Positions 13,441 to 26,989 are shown, counted from the first letter of the stretch. The stretch is DNA of 64,000 nt from Branchiostoma floridae (GCF_000003815.2 NC_049981.1:24569675-24633674), one strand, 5' to 3'. The notes: generated by a model not told the origin, from the sequence alone. Program-made: numbers and translations.

Positions 13441-15360
13441 AGCTAGCTATATGAAAACAATCATTATGGCGCCTTGACGTAATCAAGTTTCGCGGGTGGG
13501 TAGAGTCAAGCAAAGAGCCAGGTGGCTTTATACTGGATTGTATAATTCACAAAAAGTATCTGACTAGATTGAATCTATGTTCTCTATAGCTAGCCTTTAT
13601 AAATCCATTGACGTGCACAGTTGTCGGTATAATTTGGCCAGAGACCATTTTTCGCTTTTATTTTTTTTCTTCTTAATTTTACAGTATCTAGCCTTATAGG
13701 CGCATCTATTTCTGCACTTTGAGACAGTCATGTTACAGTCTTTACCAGTAGTTTGCTTAAATTTGGCAGCTAAAGATTAATGCACAGTTGCTAGATGTGT
13801 GAAAGACACCTTACAAACATTAATGAGACTACTTGTAATGTTTCTGTCACTGTTTACAGTCCTATGAATGTAGGGATTTAGTGGTTTCGCAGCTGTAAGG
13901 TTTGTTTAGGGGATTTTTATTCTCTGCTCCGCCATCTTGGATAGGAGTCCCACGGTGATACTTTGCACGAGATTGTGTTTCTTTTGCCAATTTGCGGGGA
14001 GAACGGGGCGAAATAATCTAATTTCTAGTCACACTGCAAACATGTTGGGACATGAATTTGCTCCTAGCAAGCTTTTTCACGCCTTTAATGATGCTTAAGC
14101 AAATATTTGCCACTTCCTTGAGCGAGAAGAGTTTGGCCAATGCCCTATGCAAAGTTTTCAGCGGCACAGGCGGTAGGTAGGGTTGGCGGCGGCCATGTGA
14201 AAAAAATGTACGTTTATATCCTTCGGAAATATCCACAGGTTGTCTCCACGTGGATGTGATTTGAGCACTAACAAGATTCATGAAGACATCCTTACAACTT
14301 CTATCAAAATTCTCAAAACAACTCTTTGTTGGAGAACAGTGCGAGTGGCAATGCTATACCGTGTACTTCATTGTGTGTGAGTGTGCATGAATGTGTGTAT
14401 ACTACCGGAAACCTTATCACAGTTCTTACCCTAGTGGGGGGTACGAAATAAAATCCCTGCTAATTTCTGAGGGAATCAGTGCCTGTATGAGTAGTATTCT
14501 CCATGAGAATTTCACAGTGGATACTTTCTATTCAATACCACGAGCCGACTGTCTTCCCATCTTTGCGATAAGCGACGTTTATAAGTACTGTCCACTAATC
14601 TGTGGTATCCTAAAACAATGGGGAGGGCGGACGGTAAGGCGACAGTAATGGCAGTTTGACGAGCCTAAACGCCCGTGCCAAATGCCCAACAATTACCCAA
14701 ATTGATTTGGAGGGATTTGGGTCCTTTCACATTCTAATCAATTATTGTGCCAGCCACGAATAATGAAGTGAAAGAGTCTAGGATAAACCCGGGTCTCTTA
14801 TCGGGTGCGCCTCGAGCAGGCGCCCGCATAATGCGCCCGTACCGCCGACCGTTTTGCTGGGTTCTCCTCGCTGAAAACTCGCATTAGCTAGCTCCACACG
14901 AGCTAGGTCTTCTCCAAACTACACTGGACACAAAGATCTAGCCTACCTTCTGTAACATCAGTCATAATTATAAGCTGCCTTCTTGTTTTGTTTTGAAAAG
15001 CCGTGGGCAAGACTGATAGCAAGGAACTGGTGGCGTTCACGACATTCCCGCACACAGTGGCACTTACACCTTCCAGCTATACCTGCAATTAAAAACTGTC
15101 CAGGGTTTTAGATATAATCCCGCAAACAAAGACAAAACCCAATTATCCCTGTGTGTTCTAAGATCTGGGCCCACCGTCTGGATAGTTAAACACTTCCTGT
15201 CGTTTTTGTGGTGTTCATTTGTTGTTTGCAGACGATAGCAACGTACATGTAGGGGTATAACAGCGCGATCTCAGAGAAACTCGGGACCTCGCGCGGCATC
15301 GACCTGGGCTCTCTGTCCGGATTTTTCCGTATCCTTGACTACTAAGCTACGATTCTGGGA
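13441..15360. other. Mixed-composition region with candidate regulatory patches
   Basis: Patches at about 13465-13540, 13915-14290 and 14620-14930 are GC-richer. AAGATGGCGGAG on the minus strand (CCGCCAT at 13929-13935) is a strong YY1-type match. An element near 14680-14760 combines AATTGATTTGG and TAATCAATTATT, homeodomain-like words. No coding exon is supported. Confidence 0.35.
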
Positions 15361-15997
15361 ATGTGTTGTTACTTATGTTAAGAATCTATAAGCAAAAACA
15401 GCAATTTAAAGGATTTGATTTCTCAAATGCCCTTCTGTAGACTAGAAAAACTTCCCGCGGCGTTTGCAACAGTCGTTGTTTTAAACCCAGATGCTTATCA
15501 GACCTCCATATTGTAGCTAGTCAAAATGGTCTTTGACTAAAAAAAATCTCGATGTTTAGCAACTCGTCATCCCGTCTATTTTGGTGTTAGAAACTTCATG
15601 CAAAAATAGTGCATATGCGTATTCATTGACATAGAAAATGGAATTCGACAAAGTGTGTTAAAACCTTGCAATAGTTTTAGAGCTAAACTACCTGACTAAC
15701 TTCTACACTTGAAATGGTGTATTCAATCTACATATCTTCGATTGTAACACATTGTTACGGAGAGTAGATATACGAGTTAATCATATGACGGCTTACAAAA
15801 AATTCACGCGTAGTTCTTACCGCTCTAAATTCACGTCAGTGCGGGTGTAGTAAGGGCCTCTCTAATCCACACCGCTCTGAATTCCTCTAACCGTACAAAA
15901 CCTCCCCAATTGGATGTAATGTCCAAAACTTCCACGAGCTTACAGAAATAAGTAAGCAAATCGGCTCGTTTCCTTGACTTGCGCTGCCGCTAGTCTG
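15361..15997. other. Intergenic DNA before the second gap
   Basis: No gene, repeat or RNA recognised. Confidence 0.55.
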
Positions 15998-16318
15998 NNN
16001 NNNNNNNNNNNNNNNNNNNNNNNNNNNNNNNNNNNNNNNNNNNNNNNNNNNNNNNNNNNNNNNNNNNNNNNNNNNNNNNNNNNNNNNNNNNNNNNNNNNN
16101 NNNNNNNNNNNNNNNNNNNNNNNNNNNNNNNNNNNNNNNNNNNNNNNNNNNNNNNNNNNNNNNNNNNNNNNNNNNNNNNNNNNNNNNNNNNNNNNNNNNN
16201 NNNNNNNNNNNNNNNNNNNNNNNNNNNNNNNNNNNNNNNNNNNNNNNNNNNNNNNNNNNNNNNNNNNNNNNNNNNNNNNNNNNNNNNNNNNNNNNNNNNN
16301 NNNNNNNNNNNNNNNNNN
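15998..16318. other. Assembly gap (321 N)
   Basis: Run of N. Three apparent long frames that cross it are artefacts. Confidence 1.
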
Positions 16319-18480
16319 CACATATTGATATTTATTAAAAATTTGATTATATTGTATATTAAACGCTTGAAAGCGACACACCGTGTAAAATACATATTCT
16401 CAAATCAAGTTTATAAATCTTGACTTTAGACTGAGACTGACCACCTCTATACTGACCTATCCACTTGCTTAGTGTGCACAGATTAAGAGTAGCTCTTCCA
16501 CTCTTTTGTGCCAGGTCATTTAACCAGCACAGTGTCTAACTGTAACACACATGTGTGTATGAAACACCTAAGGAAGTCTCACTTTTCGTCAGCAGGATAT
16601 TGTATGTTGTGGTAAAATCTAAAGAGAGGGGATAACAACATCCTGGGCTCCTTGTTATTTGTATTTGTTTCAGGGATCCAAGTTGGTGTGTGTGTGCGCG
16701 TTTCTTTTTGCCCCGCTTATGGATCCACACTGACATAAAAAGATATTCTTTTTAACGTCTGATATAGTATGTTAGTTTATAGACCAACAGAAGGTGTGTT
16801 GTGTGCGAGTTTTACAAGTAACGTGAGGAAAGATGGCAGTAAAGGTGTACCGTAGCAATAGCCCACAGGGTATGCACCAATGACTGTAGCACCAATGACT
16901 AGTATAGCCCCAAAACATAGTTTTGTGAATGTATGAAGCTAAAAATAGGGAGCCACACAGTTTTACATACTAATAGTTTTCATACAAATCAGCCTTCCTT
17001 GGTGAGATATCATATTAATCACTAGGATCAGTAAACGGATATCCAAAATGATACTTATTGCATGAAAATAAAATCTTCTCAGGTTTTCATACGTTGAAAA
17101 ATATAAGAGAAATATCTTAACTGAGGACAGATTAAAAGTATTGCTATTGGCAGAGGAATATAGTTACAGTCATTGGAACGTTGGAGTTGGGCTTTACTTT
17201 ATATAAAGAAAAGTAGTGTGTACAGTTTTTGTTGAACGTCTGCACTTTTATCAAACTAAATAGACTCTCCATTATGGTCAGGAATTAATAGGTTAAAAAT
17301 ATTACATTGTATCATGATATATGTAAATAGTGTAGTCCAATTCTAGTCCAATATCAGAGCGTTTTCAGCTGTAGAGGGGATACTTTGACAAGTGGTATAC
17401 TCTTTGAGGAGCCGACGAGAATGGAGATGGAAACTGCGGGTTCTCAAATGGTGAATTAGAAATAGTTTGATCCTCTTTGTATTATTTTTATGTACTGTAC
17501 AAGAAGAAAACAAAATGTGCAAAGAATCCATTTCCGTACCGTCATAACTACCAGAGCATTCCTTGTTCAGACTTGTTGACAAAACCACATTCAAATGTCG
17601 TCATTTTCAACTCATAACTCTTGTATTTCAACGTCATTGTACAATCTCACAGTGTTCTATGTTGCGTTGAAATACCATCAGCAATATACAGACTTACAAG
17701 CATAACTGAAAGGTATAGTTTAATACCTGTATCTAATGGGAGGTTGTTATCTTCTAGCTGTATCAGAGTTTTAACTGGCTATACATATTGTACAGGGGCA
17801 TTTTCTTCAAAACGTATATCACTGATCTGTCCTATACGTGAATTTTTGCATATCCACATGGGCATTTTTGAATGACCGTGATGTTTATATACACCTATGC
17901 CTGTCCGAGACAGTGTTGGCATTTGTTCAGAGTTTTATCTCTTGGTGTTTGATCAGAATACCTACGAGGTGGGGTGTTTTACACAGTTCTTCCTATACAT
18001 TCTGGTTCTCTGATTTAGAATTATTGAAAGTTTCCTACACTATAAACGTTTTTGGGCCCAAAATCAAGAGACAGGAAGTAACTACCACACGACAAACTAG
18101 CCGCCATATTTTACCGTCTTAATTATGAAAACTTGTGTCAATCAAGATTTTTCCTTCCAGTTGTCAGTGCTTCAAATGTCTGCCCTACCCTCATGCGACA
18201 GATATTTGCATTTCTAGGGATGAGACGGCCGATCGTTGGGACCTACCCTTGGCCTCTAGTAGCTCGGCCTCTGAAACCAGACATGTGTGTCTCTACAAAA
18301 TACCCTCGTAAAAATTAACCGCGCTTTAAATAGGAACACCGGTCCACAGTAGCTGTATACTTGGGATTTTACTTGATACACTTCCGATATGCAGATATAC
18401 ATGTCGTAGCGGATTGCTGTAAATATTCCTGAGTGAAGTGAAGACCTACCGGCATCGGCGGGAAGCACCGTGGTGCCCGA
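16319..18480. other. AT-rich intergenic DNA
   Basis: A small tandem copy of GCACCAATGACT lies at about 16874-16900. CCGCCAT occurs at 18101-18107. Nothing coding recognised. Confidence 0.55.
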
Positions 18481-18960
18481 CAAACGACGTCGGCGTGGAC
18501 GGGGCGTTAAGCCGACGGCGCTTCTAGGCTAGTCCGCTGGCTGTGGTCGGGGTGGCGATGTTACGATGGTGCTGGTTGGTTCGCATGTACGTTTCGTCAC
18601 GTCGCTTGCCGGGCGGCTTGGGTCATACAGTCCGCCGGACTGTGTACATTAGACGTTGTTTAGGGTTTGCGCTGCCAGATTTTGGCGACTTACGCGCCAA
18701 TCATACGATTGGAGGGGTGGGGCTTTGTAATGAAATTACCTCCTTCTGGTGATTGCAGCTGTCAGAATGATTAAGCTACTTTTAATTGGGGGGCTGAGGG
18801 ATAACGAGGCAGGCGTTGACTTAGGCACTGCCCGATGCATAGCAGAGTCCCACTATCTGTCAATCACTCCGCGCATGAATAGGCATGACTGAAATTTCAT
18901 CCCTGCCAAATACTGATAGGTCAATGGTCTGACTTTGGGTCTGGAGAAAAGAACCCTTTT
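18481..18960. other. GC-rich island, conserved-element-like
   Basis: CpG-bearing from about 18480 to 18720, followed by a non-repetitive patch with TTAATTGGGGGG at 18782-18793 and TGTCAATCA. Homeodomain-like words next to G runs suggest a regulatory element, which is inference. The plus-strand frame at 18543-18752 has no recognisable similarity. Confidence 0.3.
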
Positions 18961-20220
18961 CACAGAAGCTTTTGATCTTTACATAAGTCGCTTAACGCTG
19001 AGCTCAACTTGCCTGGATACTGGAATTTGATGAAGAATCTCCTGACAGAGGAAAACGGGACATATCTACTACTACTAGTCTAGCTGCGGTTGAAACTGCG
19101 TGGATCTGTACATGTTTGTATTTGTGTCTTTGTGACTAGGTGTGTTTATACCGGTTAGACCGAGTGTCCTTTCCACAGCGACAGTCTAGCCATCGACCCA
19201 AGCTTCAGACATTGACAACCTTAATAATAATTTTAGTTGGCATTTTTGGGAGAAATAAAAGTACTACCATTCCCTTTTAAAGCGACGCCCCCCCCCCCCC
19301 CTCCACTGCCTAGAAATATTGCGGTGCATGTAAGCGTTACAAGTCAAGGTCACATATATGTATACGATCCCGCGGTCGGTCTGCAGAGACAAAACAATAA
19401 AGGCGGACAGGAGACAGTATTGGACACGACGTTTAGTTGACCCCTCGGCGGCTGAAATCCGGCTCAACGTGGCCAGGGGTCATCGCCCCCGGTCCCTCCC
19501 CCCGACCTGTGGAGCGGAAAGAATTCGGCCCGGGCTCCCGGCCGCCCTCACGCCGCATGATATCAGATTTTACCCTCCAGAAGAGACAAAAGAAAACACA
19601 GCGAAAAGAACTGATACACACGGGGAATGCTTTGGGCGACGTTTTATAATGTCGAACCCGGGGCTACCAGTTGTGTTGTCGCTCGGTACCCGGTGCATTC
19701 ACTTTTGCGCTCGGTTAGATTCAGCGACGTGTGGTTATGAATACACAACCGTGCAGGTGGCAAAAGCCCCTCCAAGAATTTTTTTCTCGTGTATTTTAGT
19801 GGATTCAGAAGGCTTTATAAATTTCAAATGAATCATAGAAAATGTTTATGCATATATAAGCGAGTAGAGTTAACGGGAAAAATATGTTTTCTTTTTTTCT
19901 GTTATTGCGAAAATACTATGGACAGAGTTGAGTTTAGCTTAGCTTTGTAGCTTTGAGAGCCTCATCTTGATGCTGTTAGCTGTCATCATAGTCAAAACAG
20001 CCAAGCTCCGCTAGTCCTCTACAGATGGATCCCAGCAATGAGGGATCTCAGTTTAACAGTAACACCGCTTCTCCCACAGGGAATATTGTAATTCTTTCTC
20101 CTTCTGCTAGAATAACCACGGGCTTTTTCGTCCTGATTTTTGATCCCACCGACTCAAAACTACACAAAGGCGGCGGTTTCGTGTGCGCCCACGGGGCGAC
20201 TTATGATTGACTTAGATCAG
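18961..20220. other. CpG-rich patch with possible promoter
   Basis: Dense CpG at about 19420-19720, with open frames on both strands, which is expected from composition. A C14 run lies at 19288-19301. Downstream, TATATAAG (19853-19860) precedes a plus-strand ATG at 20025 opening a 61-codon frame (MDPSNEGSQFN...) to 20210. I recognise no product, so this is only a candidate. Confidence 0.25.
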
Positions 20221-20224
20221 TCTT

Positions 20225-20259
20225 AGAAAGCGTTAAGTTGCGACTTAACGGGTCTTTCT
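20225..20259. repeat. Perfect short hairpin (14-bp stem, 3-nt bulge)
   Basis: AGAAAG-CGTTAAGT, loop TGCG, ACTTAACG, bulge GGT, CTTTCT. It is not a histone stem-loop or a tRNA, and no known RNA family is recognised. Confidence 0.6.
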
Positions 20260-21990
20260 TCACACTTTCTTCAACACCTAAAGCTCAAATTTCTCTTTAG
20301 TGTTACTCTAAAAATGAAAATATATCTGCTCAATCGCTGTCATCGTCTTTACACACGTTTCAGGTTAGAGACAACCTGTGCTGTAATATTGCCGAATTAT
20401 TCAAAAGAAAAACAAACAAAAAAGTATCCAAGTGCTTAGAAGATAATTAACACGGAAATTGGGCACAAATAAATACAGAAACAGGAGAGGAAAATGGACA
20501 TACATGTTCTAGACTAAAACTACAGTAAAATAACGTATAACTTATGATGTGATGCGGTATACTGAGATGTAAAAATACGTCTTTGGAATACACTTTTTCC
20601 TTAAGTGTGATGGGCATTAGCATTATGGCATACTAATCCAAGCACACACAGAAAGAAAAGTCTACCGTATGGCGCCCATACCCATCTTCTATTTCGCACG
20701 ATATGAAAACCACAAGGTCTTTAGTCTTAGCTCGATGACAGACGGAGTTTTGGTCTTTTGTAACCGGTTGGATTAAGCCGTTCTTGTTCCCTTCACACGG
20801 AGGTGCTAGCGAGATTGGTAACATATTGACTAAAGGGGAGATTCTGGCAGAGGTTTGGAACCCCCATGTAGTGCTCAGTCTTTTTCAATTTAGACTGTGC
20901 AGAAAGGTCGCCTGGACTGCCAAATATACTTTCTGAAGGGTCCTTCACATTGAATGATCCAATTTCATAGTTTTCTCAGTTGGCAGGACGTTTTGAACTT
21001 GATAAAAGGATGTTTTATTTCGTTAACCATGTACGGAAGTTCTTAAATATCACTGGCGAGAATTCACGTGGTTTCTATCATATTTGAAAGGTTAATGGAA
21101 TTATAGAATTCAAGGCAAATTTTCATACAAAAGAAAAAAATATATATTCTCAGCCGAATAGAACGTTTAAGCCGAATGGTTATGGAACTATCAAATACAA
21201 GTTACCGATTATAATAGCATTGTGGTTACATGTAATTTTTAAAGCAATATTCGCTAAACTAAACCGAAATATGCCAATGGATGGTATTAGGGTTGTTCAC
21301 TACTTCTTGCTATGTGAAATTTATGCTTTTGGTCCAGTATTGGTAGCCAAATATATACATTTTTATACATTTTTTTTACCAAATCCGTGTGTTTTGATAA
21401 AAGATCCACCAATGTCAGTTTCAATCTAGTTCATGCTAAGTTTTAACAGCTGTGAAGACAAAATAAGATAAGAAAAATATCAGAAGAAAAGAGATATTGA
21501 TAACGGTAAACAAAACAAAGACATTTGGGCATAAGTCCAATCAGTCTTTTAAGATATACCAAACAGCAGTGTACAAAAAATACTATGTACATTTGGACGC
21601 CATTTTGTAAATGATCCTTGCAAAATTTTAACAAAATAGCACTGAAAGCAGCGTCATTTGCATAGAGTGTATGCTATTCCTAACAGACAAAAATGACTCA
21701 AATTGTTTGTTTGTTTTTCTAATTTCGGTAGCAATGACAGTTTGTTCCTACTACAGTAACTGGACATCCCCACCCCACCCCATTTTATGATATTGGGCCA
21801 CAGCAAGTAAACTTTATGGATGACATCCTATGGAGAGTACAAAAATGATGGAAAAAAACAAGATGGGTAAAAAAACATTGCTAAATATTCATAATAGACA
21901 ATATAAACGTTGTAACAAGAATTGAAGTGACAAAGTATGGCATCACAACTAACAAGGCATTCATTCCTGTATCAAAGAAGTGAACTAGTG
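20260..21990. other. AT-rich intergenic DNA
   Basis: No repeat or gene recognised. Confidence 0.55.
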
Positions 21991-22157
21991 TAGTAAAAGT
22001 GATACAAATACTGCTAGTAAAAGTGGTACACTGGTATCATTTGCCAAGCTGGCAACTACATTCATGGCTTCCATAGTGGTGCCACTTTTACAACTTCCCA
22101 ACAAGTTTTACTTCTGCAACTATAGTCATGGCTACCTCCCTAGTGTCACTTCTACAA
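21991..22157. repeat. Small compound repeat (direct and inverted)
   Basis: A ~42-bp direct repeat with 64-bp spacing (22052-22093 and 22116-22157; shared words GCAACTA, TCATGGCT, CAC-TT-TACAA). Its end is inverted relative to TAGTAAAAGTGATAC (from 21991) and GTAAAAGTGGTAC (22017-22029; partner 22079-22091, one mismatch). It could be a degraded foldback element. Confidence 0.6.
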
Positions 22158-25100
22158 GTATGATCATCACTAGTAGGCTACAACACAACGTGTTTGCCTA
22201 TTTTGGTCTGACCATCCCTGCAGAGGAAAAAAATTCTTGTTTTTTTTTCTGAAATCAGGCGAAAATTAATGAGCGCGCTGATGTCATCCATAAAATTTAT
22301 TTGCCGTGGCCTTGTTTCCCTGGCGCCAACGTTTTCTACGTTGCGTTGGCGTTTTGACGTTATGCATTCAAAGACCACAGGTGTTCTAGCGCAACAGGAA
22401 GTGTTCCAGCTCTTAACGTAATTTATCATCTGATATTTTGAGAGGAAGTAAATGGCTTAGTCGTAAAATAAAGATACAGCTTTTGGGGTGAGGGGGCCCA
22501 CATGGTGAAGGTGTTCTCTGGTTTCTCAAAATTTCAACACGTTCTACAGCGGATTACGGTCGACCTCTATTAACCACAGCGGACACAGGTATAATCTGAA
22601 ACAAACGTTTTAATTTTAGACAGTTGGTGCGGGGTCAGAGGAAACATTCCCGGGCGGTAACTGTTTCTTGGCGTACCACGCTGCGAGACTAACAAGATTC
22701 GAATGGTGTAGACGCAACTAAGATGCCGAATCTCCGCCGAGATCGGGTTTAGCGGGGATTTGGTGATGTAGAACCACCACTGTTGACATGGAAATCACAC
22801 TTTCAACCGCAGCTTGTAGCAACTGAAAAAATGTCCAAAATCAACCTCTACCTATACCCCTCTGCTTTGCTTATCATATGGTTCCGATATTGGTTGTCAA
22901 GATGTCAAGATTTTCTTGTAAGACGAGGTTGAATTCTGGAAGGTCCCCCATTCCTACCTCTCGGGATTCTAAGTGATTTGTGGTTAACGCTGAACTTGGT
23001 CAGGGAAAACTTGCAAAATGGCGAGTTCCTTTTCTTTTTTTGGGGGGGGGGGGGGTCGTTGAGAAACTCATTTACACCCGTCCTCTACAGGTCAACACAG
23101 TAATGTATTAGCAACAATTGAGACCTGGGCTTTTAAAAGGTGGGAACTTTCATCACCAAGTAGCGGAAACATACTTTGTTACGCCCTGCTACTACAAGGT
23201 CATCCCCTAGACCGGTCCCAAATGTGTCAACAGGTGTTGCTGTGTTCCGAGAAACCCTCTCCGTTTGTGGTAGAGAAGCTCTCTACTCTCTGCAGCTCTC
23301 GAGAGTTGACTATACCGCAAGGGACAACTTTTAAAACGCATAAAAGAAAGGGTAGCTTGCCAATCCATATGGTGACATACTTCGGTGTTCTCAGAACTGG
23401 CCATTGTAGTGGACATGTGTCTTTTTGCGGCCGTTGAACAATTTTCATACTGTATGTTTTTTCAACCAAGTTGTGACCAAATCAAGCGCAGATAAAGAAA
23501 GAACTTGAGAAAGACAGCCTTTTCCCTTCCGTAACAAGACAGCTAAATGGTGTACGGCATATGCACGACTGCCCCAAGAAATACCCCGATCTGTTATATA
23601 TACGTTATATGAAGAAACATAGCCATTGAACATAGCTCTTGCCAAAGAAGAGGAAAAATGTTCTCATATGAAAGCTGTCCTTGCTAAAACCTGTTGAGTG
23701 GTTTACCAACTGTGCGCCTTGCTGTGCCAAGACTAGCCCAAGAGACCGTGTGTATAGTTATGGCTAACACAGCTGGAATTTGTTCAAAAGCGGCTCAGCT
23801 ACAAACGTTTGACAGCATATGTGTGGCAAAACCATGGACCATCCTATAATACTCTGTTGTGCGACTGTCTGCTTATAGCTTTGATCTGTATCTTTCCTGT
23901 GGTAACTTACAGAAAACTGGTATGACTGACAAGCAGCATGTGGTCTCATTACCAAGCTTCCAATGCAGAGTGATTCCTAAGGGCTTGCGTCATGGATAGC
24001 TCAGATAGACCTCCCATTTTGTTTCATTAGAATCATGTGGGGTAAACTTGTCTAGAAGAATGTACTTGAACCGCCCATGGGGCCGATGGTCATCTTGATA
24101 AAGATAGACATGACAGCGGATGGATTTCAAGGAAACGTGCAATCATGAACCGCCACACAGAATAACAATGTCGTCTGCAAAAATATAAACCAAACATTGC
24201 TTCACTTAGGAAACACATGGAAAGCATTTTTTGCTTTATCTATAGCTAAAAGACGAACTGGTGGACCGTTTTCAGGATATTTTGACTAACCCCAGGTTTT
24301 GGTCTTCACCAAGGAGCTCGCGGGAAAGGACTGATTGATTTACGATGGTTAAGTCAGTCCCCTGCCAACATGCCTGTGTACGTGTGTAAACCGCTCAGCC
24401 ACGCGTACCAAATCACTCACACCCGAGGCCAGTGTCAGCCTCCTGATTTATAACATCCAGTACAGACTCAAGTTTTCTCCAGTCTCTGTGTTTTATCAAC
24501 TAAGCACTCTGGTGACATTGGGAAAGCTTAAGACGAACTGTCATGGCTTCTTGTTGTATAGCATGTTTAAAATGTTGTCCTGCAAACAGTAGCGATCGCT
24601 GGTGACCCAAATCGCAGGGTACTTGTGTTCCACGCTTGCCGCTACCGACCATGTGCTCAGGCCGCCAGTGACAGTGCTTTGATTAATGACCATCAACAAG
24701 GGTTTACCGATGTCTGCATTCAAACATTTCAACAGGCGTTTAACACAGTGACCTCAGCTGATCAATCACGGTGCACGGCTTTCCCCGAGCGCGTGGTCAG
24801 GACGAGGGCTCAGTAGCCTAGCCGCCGCGCTGCCTGCACTTCTTCAGCGGTCTCACTGGAAAACTCCAAAATCCCTTCCCTGCAAAAAACTTTGCCACTC
24901 TCACTGTACACACAGTTTGGTAGAAAACATGGTTACAGAAAACCAGTGCGTCCGAAACATGGCGCTAAAGAAAATAGAATTATTCGGATATGTAAATTTT
25001 TGTTGTGCCTTTCTAAGTATAAATTTTGAACATGTCTTCTTACCTTCCGTTTGTTGTCTTTGGGTTGTGGAGCCTTAATTCAAAACTGTACTAACGCTAA

Positions 25101-25700
25101 GTATTGTATGCTGTGGGGGTACTCGGTGGTAGTGTCCCCAGTTGTAGTTCAACAGCCTCTAGCTGCAGAATGATTAATGGCCGTCTTGACAGGAGTTTAC
25201 TCATACGTCTACTAATCCGGCTTGAACATCGCTAACTACAGGCATCACTCCCCCTCCTCTCTCAGTAATGGTTTTGACCTAATCCACAGTCAATGTCGCA
25301 GTGCTGTGTGATTTACTGTCAGATACTGACAGCAGGGATCTATGTGTGCATGTGTGTGAGTGTTGGGAGTTATCAATGGATGTTTGACAGACTCAAGAAA
25401 TGGGAGGATATTCATTCTGAGGGCGTCACGGTCCCGACCTATGGTATGGGAACATCCGTGGTGACACACTTTCTATCACTCAGGGGCTGACCATGTGGAC
25501 CCCGTTGACAACTTGATTAATGAGTCTAGGAAACTTAATTACGACCGTTGAATGCTTGTACAAATCGTCTATGACCACTAAATTGTGTACATGGCTTGTA
25601 AGGCTTTCATAAGAGTATGCTTTGGATAAACAGATCCTTTAACAGTCCTTAGGGGCGAGGGTGTGTGACCAAAAGCGTGCCTTGCCATCGGCTTCTGGGT
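22158..25700. other. Intergenic DNA with GC-richer patches
   Basis: Patches at about 22260-22400, 22480-22760 and 24290-24860 are less AT-rich and non-repetitive. A G14 run lies at 23042-23055. The frames at 23207-23470 on both strands are mutual shadows. The ATG-started frame at 25293-25490 (65 codons) has no recognised similarity. Confidence 0.4.
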
Positions 25701-25726
25701 CAACTTTTGTTACTACACCATACAAA

Positions 25727-25742
25727 ATGGCGGACGGTAAGT
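25727..25742 (+). promoter_or_regulatory. YY1-like start site with splice donor (candidate first coding exon)
   Basis: CAAAATGGCGGACG|GTAAGTG: an ATG in good context (M-A-D, then one base) runs directly into a near-perfect U1 donor at 25737. This is a familiar layout for short first coding exons downstream of a YY1 element. No following exon could be assigned, so it may be a chance match or a regulatory site. Confidence 0.25.
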
Positions 25743-26406
25743 GTAGTAGTGAGAGACCCTCCTGTATGTGAGGGTGGCGTAAGGCCGCTACGCTGACAGG
25801 ATTCAATGGCTCAAACCAAGGATCAAATGCTTACTATCCTTAGAGGCAACAGGTGCAGCTCGCTATGTTATGTTCCAGTCGTCAAAAATTAGCTGCATTA
25901 TGGTGCGGTGGGGAAAGTTACCCCATAGAGGGCCCCCAGTTAAGCGATTCAATTAACGCTCAAATCGCCTAAATTATGCCCGTGCTAAATGTTAAAAGCT
26001 TCCGAGCTGGTTTCTAATGTCTCTCAAAGCAAAGGTCAGACGCTTGGTCTAATGAAGTAGAAGAGAAAAGGGCAGCTCTAAAGGGTGTCACTTTCATGAG
26101 ACAGTGGGCCGCCTGTAATGCCAGCTCGCACGAGAAGACTGTAATCTACTGTTACGGACCTGCCAATTTTCTGTCAGAAAACTTATCGTGAGAAGGCTGT
26201 GACCTTGGGTGTCTGTTATGGCGGGTAGATTTACGGATCTTTGCCCAGATACGGTGTCTGTCGGCCCATGCCGAAGACGTGCACAAGTCCCTGACCACGG
26301 GGCGCCTGCCCCGACCCCCCGCCCTCTCCTTCCGAGGAAAAATGATCCGGTTGAACCTTAAGAAAAGCGCGCGCGGACAAGCTTGGTGGCCATTCACATA
26401 GCACAA

Positions 26407-26598
26407 ATGGCGGAAACAAACGAGAAGGTCAATGTCATTCTAGCCTTTGTAAAGCTGAGCTCCGTGCAGACGGACCACCCTTATGATTCGCGCTATTTAG
26501 AAGTGACGACGAAAATACCTACGCCGATCCCGTCTATCATCAAGAGCCATAAAGCTCGGGAGAGCCTTGCACGGCTAGAAGGTGTCGGGTTTAGGTAA
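26407..26598 (+). CDS. Candidate 5' coding exon or small ORF (63 aa), unrecognised
   Basis: ACAAATGGCGGAAAC gives a good start context in a CpG-rich patch (26230-26420). The frame begins MAETNEKVNVILAFVKLSS and stays open to TAA at 26596-26598. AG|GTAAGG at 26593-26600 sits at the end of the frame, so it could be an exon donating in mid-gene. I recognise no family, and no acceptor-bearing partner was found in the window. A chance ORF is quite possible. Confidence 0.22.
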   Translation: MAETNEKVNVILAFVKLSSVQTDHPYDSRYLEVTTKIPTPIPSIIKSHKARESLARLEGVGFR

Positions 26599-26981
26599 GG
26601 GGGAGGGCGGGAGATCTGCTGTTGCTCAAACCAACCTACAACAGGCCTGGGAGGTAGATTAGCTCGAGTTTTAGTGTCAACAAATACTGCTTAAATCCGC
26701 GCAGAATGTGGCAACACGAGAAAGGTTTCAGCGCAGACGCTAGGAACATCTACTGGCAAGCGACCAAAAAGGTCAGAGACAGGGTCGCCAAAGGTCTGGC
26801 CAAAACACAGCCTGCACACAACACCACCGAACCGCTTCAACTTGGGGCTGCTAGAAAGGGAACGGGACAAAACACAAACAAACACGTGGCCACGCAGCAC
26901 AAAGAGGGGCCTTGAAATTTAATTGACTGAGGGATCATCTTGAACGTAACGTCGGGAGATCATTTGTGTTGAAAACTATAC
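26599..26981. other. Interval without a recognised gene
   Basis: A plus-strand ATG frame at 26706-26915 (69 codons, Lys/Ala/Gln-rich) has an equally long antisense frame and no recognised similarity. Confidence 0.4.
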
Positions 26982-26989
26982 TATAAATA
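26982..26989 (+). promoter_or_regulatory. Candidate TATA box
   Basis: TATAAATA followed by GC-richer DNA with start-like sequence 25-35 bp downstream. With the poly(A) signal at 27559 it could define a short unspliced transcript. Chance TATA words are common in DNA this AT-rich. Confidence 0.25.

Noticed and set aside
15887-16423. Three frames of about 150-164 codons
   Set aside because: They run through the 321-base N gap and are not real.
19358-19831. 157-codon plus-strand frame in a CpG-rich patch
   Set aside because: Several frames on both strands are open here, as expected from GC-rich DNA lacking stop codons; no family resemblance.
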